This document shows, in pieces, positions 57,402 to 64,000 of a stretch of DNA of 64,000 nt. The position numbers and the translations under genes were made by a program. Positions within the stretch are counted from its first letter, which is position 1; each line of letters opens with the position of its first letter. Below the pieces are notes generated by a model. It was not told the DNA's origin, made no database searches, and saw only the letters and a list, made by a program, of their open reading frames with translations. This stretch comes from QANA01 sp963665505. Lineage in GTDB: Bacteria; Bacillota; Clostridia; Christensenellales; Christensenellaceae. The stretch covers positions 558,001 to 622,000 of the forward strand of contig OY762275.1 in assembly GCA_963665505.1 (NCBI GenBank), written 5' to 3'.

Positions 57402-58820
57402 TCAAACTTCTCCAGTCAGTTCTTCGGCCAATTGTGCTTCCTCGCTCATCTCGCCAGGATCGGCCCAGGCAGGCCTTCGTTTCTTCCAAACGCCTGAAAA
57501 ATAATAAATAAACCCAAATATCGGTAGTATCAGCGCAGAGAGCGCTTTGCCTAACCAATAGCCGGTGAGTCCGAGTAAATTCCCAAAAAGCATGCCCAAA
57601 AATATCCGTCCGCCCAGATTTTCTATGATGCCGGCGATCATTTCCAGGCGTGTTTCTCCCACGCCTTTGAAAAGTGCACGCCCGGCTGCGGCAGTCGTTA
57701 TGCCGAACATAAACAGGATATAGGTGCGCATATATTGCGGAGCAAGCGCCAGCACGCTTTCATCGGTCGTAAAGAGGCCAAACAGCTGTACGGGGAAAAA
57801 GACGGAAAGCAGCACGATCAAAGCCCAAAAGGATAAACTAGTATACAAGGTTATCCGGAAAGCTTTGCTGATCCGGCGGAGCTTACCGGCGCCAAAGCAC
57901 TGGCCGATAATAGCGATGCCCGCCGTGTTGAACCCCATTGTGATAGAGCCGCCCATCATACATAGTTTGCTCCCGATCCCGTCTGCTGCCGAAGCGGCGA
58001 CACCATAAACGTTTATATTGGAACTAATGAACATGGAAGAAACGGCGAGGACCAACCCGAATACGACTATAGGCCAGGACAGCTTCAAAAGGGCCACCGC
58101 TGTTTTTAAATTAATGCGGAAACTGGACAAATGAAAATCAAATCCCAATGCGTCGCGGTGGATATACAGATATACAAGGGACACCACAAAAGAAAAGCCC
58201 TGGGCAATCACGGTCGCCAATGCGGTACTGCCTGCATCCATGCCCAGGATACCCACGAACAGATAATCCAAAACGACGTTTAAGATTGCAGCGACAGCGG
58301 CAAATATCATGGGAAGCCGGGTTTCGCCGATCCCCCGTAATAAGGCGCCTATACTCATATACCCGTAAATGAAAATAAGCCCGCAGCAATACGTGAAAAA
58401 ATAAGACCGGGTGGATTCGAAAATTTCCGCGGGTGTGTTCATTATATGCAGCAACGGGTTACAGAAAACACAACCGAGCAGGCCTATAAACAGGGCGGAA
58501 GGGATCGAAAGGGTCAGGAAAGTGCCGATCCCTTTTTTGATGCTTTCATGGTCGCCTGCGCCCACATATTGTGAAAGAAGTATCTGGCCTCCGAATGAAA
58601 GCCCCATACTCAGCGCAAACACGAGAAATCGCAAAGTTTCCCCGATGCCTATCGCAGACAAGCCGTTTGAGCCGATAAATTTACCGACGATTATCGCATC
58701 TATAATGATATAGGCTGCTTGCAGGGCGTTAGCAAGGACCATCGGTATAGCAAAAAGGACGAACTGTTTAAACAGTGGGCCTTTCGTCGCATCGGTTATT
58801 AAAGTTTTCTCCCGTTTCAT
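57402..58820 (-). CDS. MATE-family multidrug/cation antiporter
   Basis: A 472-residue protein with about twelve membrane helices of the MATE family. The start at 58820 has GGAGGAC upstream; the frame is open 36 bases further. Features are KGPLFKQFVLFAIPMVLANA at the start, the internal duplication, and segments such as GLSFGGQILLSQYVGAGDHE. It would export drugs or organic cations with Na+ or H+. The substrate is not predicted. Confidence 0.9.
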   Translation of the reverse strand: MKREKTLITDATKGPLFKQFVLFAIPMVLANALQAAYIIIDAIIVGKFIGSNGLSAIGIGETLRFLVFALSMGLSFGGQILLSQYVGAGDHESIKKGIGTFLTLSIPSALFIGLLGCVFCNPLLHIMNTPAEIFESTRSYFFTYCCGLIFIYGYMSIGALLRGIGETRLPMIFAAVAAILNVVLDYLFVGILGMDAGSTALATVIAQGFSFVVSLVYLYIHRDALGFDFHLSSFRINLKTAVALLKLSWPIVVFGLVLAVSSMFISSNINVYGVAASAADGIGSKLCMMGGSITMGFNTAGIAIIGQCFGAGKLRRISKAFRITLYTSLSFWALIVLLSVFFPVQLFGLFTTDESVLALAPQYMRTYILFMFGITTAAAGRALFKGVGETRLEMIAGIIENLGGRIFLGMLFGNLLGLTGYWLGKALSALILPIFGFIYYFSGVWKKRRPAWADPGEMSEEAQLAEELTGEV

Positions 58821-59017
58821 AGGCAAGTCCTCCGTTTTATTCTTAGTGGTTTGCATCGATTAAGGATCCTATGGTATTGCAGTATAAAACCTCCGGTAAG
58901 GAGAGCGCAGATCGCTCACCGTGCAAGAAGAAGCGTACATATACAAGAGAAACATGCCCTTCGAAAAGGGATTGTTTCAATCAAAACGGATGCGGGTCCA
59001 CTTTCATAAAATAAAAT

Positions 59018-59437
59018 TTATTTGATATATTTAATAAAAAAGTATTTGCTTAATTGCGGGGTATTCTTGTTTTCGCGCATAAATTCCAGTTGATACCCAC
59101 ATTTTTTATAAAAATTCGGCGCCTGAAAAGCATTTGTGCAAAGCGTGATATAAGAAAAATGCATTTTGGAGAAAGTATCCTCCACTTTTTTTAATAAGCT
59201 TGTACCGACGCCTTTTCTTCTATAGGCCTCCGCGACCACCAAATCGTCGATATAGATCTCTTCATATGCTGTGTAACCCGTTAGCGCGCCTATTATCTCC
59301 GCATCATTTTCGGCTACGAAACAAAAAGGAGTATAAGAACAGATCACGTTATGCATATTCTCGTATATACGATGTTCGTTTTTCATGAAGGCTTTGATAT
59401 TTTCCGGCAATTCATGACAATAATAGAAGATATCCAT
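59018..59437 (-). CDS. GNAT-family N-acetyltransferase
   Basis: A 139-residue acetyltransferase from the ATG at 59437; a longer frame reaches 59689 but begins with AT-rich, non-conserved sequence. IYIDDLVVAEAYRRKGVGTS is the acetyl-CoA binding motif, and ITLCTNAFQAPNFYKKCGYQ the C-terminal motif. AT content is higher than in the core genes. Substrate unknown. Nothing is seen in the gap 59438-59706 except AT-rich sequence. Confidence 0.75.
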   Translation of the reverse strand: MDIFYYCHELPENIKAFMKNEHRIYENMHNVICSYTPFCFVAENDAEIIGALTGYTAYEEIYIDDLVVAEAYRRKGVGTSLLKKVEDTFSKMHFSYITLCTNAFQAPNFYKKCGYQLEFMRENKNTPQLSKYFFIKYIK

Positions 59438-59706
59438 TCTTATCTTTTTCCCCGGTCCAAAGTGCCTTGTCATACATCGATGACTTGATTTGTTATTAGT
59501 ATTTATATTACAAAGTCTACAATAGAAGTCCAAATATTGCAACGTATTCTCAAATACCGGGTTTTCCCGTATTTGCTGCAGCATGGAGAAGCATCCTGAA
59601 AATTGCCGAAGGGAAACCGATTTTTGCGAAAGGGCGCAAAAAAGAGGGGATGCAACGATAGGCAGGGCCTTTCCCCGGCAGAACAACACAAGGGACGGGG
59701 GATAGG

Positions 59707-59731
59707 AAAAAACGGGCGCGTGGATGCCCGC
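59707..59731 (-). terminator. Terminator of the lipoprotein gene
   Basis: Minus-strand GCGGGC-ATCCACGC-GCCCG followed by TTTTTT. Confidence 0.8.
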
Positions 59732-59749
59732 TTTTTTTGGTATGTTCTG

Positions 59750-60265
59750 TTACGAAGCCATCCAGTAATTGATGTAGATCAGCCCTTCGGTGTTCCAGTA
59801 AACTTCGTAACAGTCTGTCCCGCCTCCGGTAGTCTCAAATTCCCAGGAGGATTTTTCCAAATTTCCATTCATTCCAGTTTCGGGCGCGCTGTCAAAATAG
59901 TCTGTGAAAAAGGCGACGATTTCCGTATAGACATCATATGTGCCGGTGATGTCGAAACAGGCATATTCTTCTTCAAAACAAGAGCTGTCGGCCATGGTCG
60001 CATTGGCGACCGCTGGAAGCATGATGCCGGTGGTGTCGTAATAGCTCTGGCGGCCCTGTTCATAACTTTTTGTCATGACGATGTTTGCTTCCGTGGGCCC
60101 GGCCAGGTCGTCGGTTTGTTCGGTATCTTCGTTTGATGTGCTCGCTTCAACGGTCTTTTCGGCCGTTGCACCGGCAGATTCTTCTGCCGTTTCCCGACTT
60201 TTGCCGCATGCCGAAAAGCACACCAACAAACAAAACGCCATGAGTATCATCCGTGTTTTTTTCAT
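59750..60265 (-). CDS. Small hypothetical lipoprotein
   Basis: A 171-residue lipoprotein. The signal is MKKTRMILMAFCLLVCFSAC with lipobox FSAC and Cys20, followed by an acidic Ser/Thr/Glu-rich linker. The rest (KSYEQGRQSYYDTTGIMLPA, then WEFETTGGGTDCYEVYW) is not recognised. GGAAAGGAG lies before the ATG at 60265. It is monocistronic and the last chromosomal gene before the integrated element. Confidence 0.75.
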   Translation of the reverse strand: MKKTRMILMAFCLLVCFSACGKSRETAEESAGATAEKTVEASTSNEDTEQTDDLAGPTEANIVMTKSYEQGRQSYYDTTGIMLPAVANATMADSSCFEEEYACFDITGTYDVYTEIVAFFTDYFDSAPETGMNGNLEKSSWEFETTGGGTDCYEVYWNTEGLIYINYWMAS

Positions 60266-60753
60266 ATAATCCGCTCCTTTCCCGTTATCTGCAACATTTC
60301 CTTTTTCTAACAATAGTTTAGCATGAAAGCCTGCGGATGCAAACAATTTTCGGACCATATGCGGCCCGTTCGGGCTCTCAAAAACCCGGATAGCATGGAT
60401 ACAGGCATTGCCGATTTTGATCGTATCGAATCTTGCAGCGATTGATTTATACGGAAAAATGGCAGCCGGTGTATAGTTGAAGGGATCTTAAAAGTCAGAA
60501 CAAGCTGTTTTTTTGGGTGCTTGCCTGTTTTCCAAAATCACGCATGGCGGGGAAAAGACTTGGGACGCCCAAAGAAAAGGAGGCCTTTTAATCTGGCCTT
60601 GTGTTGCATTTTATCCCAAAACATTCTATTTTTCTCTAAAACAATAAAACAGCATATAAAAATTTTAGGAAAATCAACTGCCGAGAAATGGTTCTATAAA
60701 AGGAAAATTTCAGAAAACCATATAAAAAGGGCCATTTTTTCAAAGGGCCTTTT
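60266..60753. other. Region without a gene, chromosomal flank of the element
   Basis: Short open frames are present but without ribosome sites or conserved features. A stem with AAAAAGG / CCTTTTT arms near 60725-60755 directly follows the tRNA-like 3' end on the minus strand and may be its old terminator. Confidence 0.4.
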
Positions 60754-60780
60754 TGGTGGAGACAGCTGGACTCGAACCAA
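60754..60780 (-). other. tmRNA- or tRNA-derived attachment site fragment
   Basis: On the minus strand TTGGTTCGAGTCCAGC followed by TGTCTCCACCA gives a T-loop (TTCGAGT), the 3' strand of an acceptor stem and CCA, then a hairpin with a T-run. The 5' three quarters of the RNA are missing. A73 and U70 are those of tmRNA or tRNA-Ala. This is what integration into the 3' end of such a gene leaves at the far end of the element; the whole gene should lie beyond base 64000. Confidence 0.7.
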
Positions 60781-60807
60781 TACGAAATGCCTTTATACAG
60801 CGCAAAA

Positions 60808-61884
60808 TTAAGATTCGTGTTGCATTCCGTGTTGCATTTTGTCAAAATGATCAGTAATTGAAGCCCTGATTTCTTTCTTTTTCTCGTCCATAGTATGCTG
60901 ATAAACTGTCTTCAGCATGTGCGTTGTTTTGTGCCCCATAAGCTCCATAGCATATAGATCAGGGATCCCTAAGGCAAGTAATACAGAAGCGTAATAGTGC
61001 CGCAGATCATGAAATCTAAATCTATTTTCAATGCCCGCATGATTTAAGACATGCTCGAAACCATTAGATATTGCGCTGGCCGATACGTCTATCAGCGGAA
61101 GTTCATTCTCCTGCCTCTTTTTTATCGCGGCTATTAAAACCTCTGGCAAGTCTACCTGCCTGTACCCGGAAAAAGATTTGGGCTGTTTTAGCTGCCACGT
61201 GTTGTGTTCGTCCAAGGTGACTGCTTTAGTAACTGAAACGGTCTTATTTTTAAAATCTATATCGCCGTATTTGAGAGGAACTATCTCACCTCTGCGAAGC
61301 CCAGCTAATGCTGCGAACATGATAGGGGCCTCCATCTCGGTATCTTTTACAACTTCAAATATTGCGCTCATTTCTTTCTCGCTTGGTATATGGACACTTT
61401 TCTTTTCTTTTTGAGGCAGTGTAGTATTCAGAATAAGCGAAGGGGCGTACCGCTTTAATACCGCAGCCAAGAAACCATGATAGTTCCGTACGGATTTAGG
61501 TGATTGTGTCCGAGACAGATTGTTAATCGTTATTTGGACTCGTTCCTGCGTAAGAGCCGAAAGCTGGACGCTAATTATTTCGTTGAATACGTGATTTCTT
61601 TCGCGCTTATACTCTCTTATCGTTACTGGTGAAAGAACGTTGCTTTTACTCGCTATATACTGATCCATAGCTTCGCCCACAGTCCAGTTTTTTATTAGGT
61701 GTTTACGCTTCTTGCTCCTTACGAATTCGGCCGCCATATATTCAGCTTCTTTTTTGTTCTCATGCGTAAAAGACTCGTAACGGCGTATCCTGTGCTCTTT
61801 GCCGTCTTTATCTATCTCAACATCAGTATGACTGTACTCCAAAACTCTCCAGTTGCCGCTGGGAAGCTTTTTAGCTCTGGCCAT
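60808..61884 (-). CDS. Tyrosine site-specific integrase
   Basis: A 358-residue phage/ICE-type integrase. An N-terminal SAM-like arm-binding and core-binding region runs to about residue 160, and the catalytic domain has Arg197 (LAGLRRGEI), His292-x2-Arg295 (FHDLRH), His318 (MGHKT) and Tyr328 (VYQHTM). AAAGGAG precedes the ATG. It starts one base after the stop of a mini-ORF resembling a serine recombinase. The attachment fragment is 28 bases past its stop, so it serves this element. Confidence 0.94.
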   Translation of the reverse strand: MARAKKLPSGNWRVLEYSHTDVEIDKDGKEHRIRRYESFTHENKKEAEYMAAEFVRSKKRKHLIKNWTVGEAMDQYIASKSNVLSPVTIREYKRERNHVFNEIISVQLSALTQERVQITINNLSRTQSPKSVRNYHGFLAAVLKRYAPSLILNTTLPQKEKKSVHIPSEKEMSAIFEVVKDTEMEAPIMFAALAGLRRGEIVPLKYGDIDFKNKTVSVTKAVTLDEHNTWQLKQPKSFSGYRQVDLPEVLIAAIKKRQENELPLIDVSASAISNGFEHVLNHAGIENRFRFHDLRHYYASVLLALGIPDLYAMELMGHKTTHMLKTVYQHTMDEKKKEIRASITDHFDKMQHGMQHES

Positions 61885-61885
61885 T

Positions 61886-61984
61886 TTACACTCCTTTCGA
61901 AGAGGTATCTGGAATAGATTCCTGTTTTTGATTGTCGCTTGAAAAGCGTGCGTACGCTGCAGCTTTTTTCATAATTTTCTCCAT
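61886..61984 (-). CDS. Mini-ORF resembling the N-terminus of a serine recombinase
   Basis: A 32-codon frame (or 28 codons from the ATG at 61972 with GGAGAAAAT upstream). The peptide MKKAAAYARFSSDNQKQESI followed by PDTSSKGV matches the first 18 or so residues of large serine recombinases, which carry the catalytic serine in the YARFSSDNQ motif and continue EESIDAQ. Here the frame stops directly, one base before the integrase ATG. It may be a leftover fused by recombination, or a short peptide translated together with the integrase. Confidence 0.5.
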   Translation of the reverse strand: MEKIMKKAAAYARFSSDNQKQESIPDTSSKGV

Positions 61985-62017
61985 TTCAATCCACACCCCC
62001 GCGCAGAAAGCGACCAA

Positions 62018-62461
62018 CTAACTTTTCCAATTGTCCAGATCCTCCTTTTCGCCAAAAAGAAAATCAAAGACAGGGTTTTTTGCGCCCTTTTTTGAGAAAA
62101 GTCGATGATATTTCTTTATATTCGCAAACGAACCGAATCTGTTTTGGGCACAGTTTTTCAAACACTGCTCAAACGCGCATGGAGTGTAAAGTAAAATTCG
62201 TTTGATACTTTCTTCGTTATATGGGAGTTTTGTCCAGGCAGACGTGTCGGGAAAATTAAAGAACTTAGATTTTACTTCCAAATGTGCAGACGTTTGTCCT
62301 AATACAATTTTTAAAACCAATACACTCAAAAAGTAAATAAAGAATCCTTCGTCCACATCTTTAATGATATATGCATTTTTAAACATGTGTAAATGTAATC
62401 GATAAAAAGGACAGCGCTCTAAAGCCTTCTGAATTCGCAAAAATATTTGATGGGTGTCCAT
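62018..62461 (-). CDS. Hypothetical protein of the integrated element
   Basis: A 147-residue, AT-rich protein with no recognised family. It begins MDTHQIFLRIQKALERCPFY and has a hydrophobic segment FFIYFLSVLVLKIVL near residues 40-55. The C-terminus is rich in Lys and Phe. It lies between the integrase and the Abi gene, a place where cargo or defence genes often sit in such elements. Translation from 62461 has a weak ribosome site. Confidence 0.5.
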   Translation of the reverse strand: MDTHQIFLRIQKALERCPFYRLHLHMFKNAYIIKDVDEGFFIYFLSVLVLKIVLGQTSAHLEVKSKFFNFPDTSAWTKLPYNEESIKRILLYTPCAFEQCLKNCAQNRFGSFANIKKYHRLFSKKGAKNPVFDFLFGEKEDLDNWKS

Positions 62462-62613
62462 ATTTAATCCTTTGTGTACGCTAACAAAATGTAAATAGAG
62501 TTTACATTTCGCATAAAGTTACAGGGCGAGACTATTTATTCTACGTTCCCATATAAGAAACGGGAAAATCTTTATCTTTTTAGAGCGCTATGAATTCACA
62601 GTTTTTTGCACAA

Positions 62614-63517
62614 TTACGTGTGTATATGCTTTTTTGTTTCCAATCGACTTTTCCAATCACTCGGAAACCCAATATGTTTTAGGTCAATTACATTTTCGTA
62701 GTTATCAAACAAGGCTTCGAGTTCTGGCAGCACAGTATTCCCAACATTTTCATCAACACACAGTTCTTTGAAAATCAAAAATTCCTTGTAAAGTAAATTG
62801 TTCTTAACATTATTTTGGGAATACCAATTTTTATTCAAAATATTTTCGTTAAACTCTCTAAAATATATTCTGGAAAAGTGAGCGCACTTATTTCTTAAGA
62901 AGGTTGAACATCTTAGATAAGAATCGAGTCTTCTAGGAGGAATGTTATGTATATAATAAGAAGCTATAAGATTTTTATATCTACTATTTAAATTAAAATA
63001 GAAACGAGACAAACTACCAAAAGAGAGCAACTCAATAGCCACCCAAATAGGTAATTGACTGTTATAAAACGTCCTATAATGAAAGGCATAAAGCTCATCA
63101 CTTTTTTCGATCGTAAAATTTAGCTTTTCTAGAAATTCAGTATGTTTTTCTTTATCAACAAAATTTTCAGGATCTAGATATTCAAAACCTGTACTTTTAG
63201 GTGGATCTGTCATAGCCCTTATAATAAAGGTTCTTAAAGTTATCTCAATATGTTCAGTGTATTTTAATATTAACGAACGTAGCAGCTGTTCGAACCTTAA
63301 TAAAGAAGGCAATCTTTTAAACTCGATGGGATCATAGGTGCCATCAGCGTGTTTAAATGGTAGAAAATATCCCTTAAGTCGGTAGTAGCTAATTCGACCT
63401 AAAATGTTTTTGGCATAATCCTCATCTTTAATAGTAACATTTTTCTTTTTGAGCAGTAAAATTTGTTCTTCGATAGAAGCTGGGACTTTGTTAGATGGAA
63501 AAGGAGGAAATAGTCAT
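62614..63517 (-). pseudogene. Abi_2 (AbiD/AbiF-like) abortive infection protein, frameshifted near the start
   Basis: The main frame contains the family core: EEQILLLKKKNVTIKDEDYA, NILGRISYYRLKGYFLPFK, LLRSLILKYTEHIEITLRTF and the HEPN RNase motif R-N-x-x-A-H in FLRNKCAHFSRIYFRE. In this frame no start codon lies upstream of NILGRISYYR. The good AGGAGG-ATG at 63517-63515 reads MTISSFSI and stops; a one-base change there would restore a start. AT-rich. Abi_2 proteins kill or stop the host during phage infection. A TTG at 63312 gives a shorter product that would miss the N-terminal domain. Confidence 0.75.
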
Positions 63518-63734
63518 GAAGACATTCCTCCTCTTAAATCACAACTACATTTAGCATTATTATAAAAATAACAAGAGGCTTGTTGTGCTTCGTTAATCAT
63601 ATTATATGCGAGATTCATCAAAAAATCAATAAAAATGATTAAAAAATAACAAAAAAAGTTGCAATTGATGTTTTCCATAACATTTTCCCGTTTCTTTATT
63701 CCAATACGCTCCTGTGTAGGGAGCTAAAGAGTCT

Positions 63735-64000
63735 TTATCTTTTCAAGGTCCTTCTGAGTTCAACCACAAGCCCAATAACCTGGACCGGCAACTCCTGAAC
63801 CTCTTTAGCGGTATAGAAATGCGGGGGATAAGCGACTGTGTTATAGCCAATTAACGTAAGTCCATTTTCGTGCTTGACTATCTTTTTACATGTAGCGTCG
63901 TAACCGTTCACAAGCACGATGACAACATCCCCGCTCTCAAAATCCGATTGCTGCCTGACGATCACAATGTCGCCATCCCGAATATCCGGTTCCATACTAT
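63735..64000 (-). CDS. S24 peptidase domain of a CI/LexA-like repressor, partial
   Basis: The C-terminal 88 residues are in the window; the HTH part lies beyond base 64000. SMEPDIRDGDIVIVRQQ contains the catalytic Ser just before Met-Glu-Pro, and ATCKKIVKHEN carries the Lys base. AT-rich like the rest of the element. It is encoded on the same strand as the integrase. It is likely the element's repressor, cleaved on RecA activation to allow excision. Confidence 0.85.
   Translation of the reverse strand, partial: SMEPDIRDGDIVIVRQQSDFESGDVVIVLVNGYDATCKKIVKHENGLTLIGYNTVAYPPHFYTAKEVQELPVQVIGLVVELRRTLKR

Noticed and set aside
60754..60780. A complete tRNA gene
   Set aside because: Only the T-loop and acceptor 3' strand are present; anticodon and D arms are missing upstream.
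60521..60811. 96-codon frame over the attachment site
   Set aside because: It spans the tRNA-like fragment and hairpin, so it is not coding.
1..64000. CRISPR array, rRNA operon, insertion sequences
   Set aside because: No regularly spaced repeats, rRNA sequence or transposase gene was seen on either strand.

Overview
The window looks like a chromosomal segment of an anaerobic, moderate-GC member of the Clostridia (Bacillota). The evidence is the WhiA/RapZ/HPr block, HPr kinase, the CdaA-YbbR pair, the Obg-YhbY-NadD-YqeK-RsfS block, a ferredoxin-dependent 2-oxoacid oxidoreductase next to an NfnAB-type transhydrogenase, and many lipoproteins. A Christensenella-like organism fits gene content and base composition, but that is inference. 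No rRNA, complete tRNA or CRISPR array was found.

Layout. 1-3400 (+): end of a FtsW/RodA-type protein, a class B penicillin-binding protein, then uvrC. 3424-10984 (-): flavodoxin-like reductase, a Crh-like HPr with Lys at position 15, whiA, rapZ, a PHP hydrolase, murB, an anchored solute-binding protein, hprK and a Cof-type HAD phosphatase. 11143-16032 (+): dnaE, a DUF2007-like protein, pfkA. 16122-20177 (+): a possible damage-response cassette made of a LexA-like S24 repressor with two candidate operators, dinB, a radical SAM protein and its usual partner. 20243-26835: two small membrane proteins, a lipoprotein, a Spo0E-like peptide, a tiny cysteine peptide, cdaA, ybbR and a flavoprotein. 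26845-32639 (+): energy metabolism with a P-loop protein, a four-subunit 2-oxoacid:ferredoxin oxidoreductase and NfnAB. 32783-38515: nth, obg, yhbY, nadD, yqeK, rsfS and a convergent lplA. 38796-45533 (+): D,D-carboxypeptidase, a NiCo-type riboswitch controlling a P-type ATPase, a PhzF-like protein and an aminotransferase.

45600-60360 is accessory and partly decayed. It has tandem SIS-domain paralogues, a broken methyltransferase, an orphan sugar-binding lipoprotein, a small XRE regulator with two matching palindromic operators, an attenuator-like leader before an unknown gene, an RsgI-like/PASTA surface protein, acetyltransferases, an MFS remnant, a nitroreductase and a MATE transporter.

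60754-64000 is the end of an integrated element that runs off the window. It has a tmRNA- or tRNA-derived attachment fragment, a tyrosine integrase, a mini-ORF resembling a serine-recombinase N-terminus just upstream of it, an unknown gene, an Abi_2-type abortive-infection gene that appears frameshifted near its start, and the end of a CI/LexA-like repressor.

How the parts may work together. HPrK with a Crh-like HPr suggests catabolite signalling without phosphotransfer by that protein. The keto-acid oxidoreductase and NfnAB link amino-acid fermentation to ferredoxin and NADPH. The riboswitch suggests that the P-type ATPase exports Co2+ or Ni2+.
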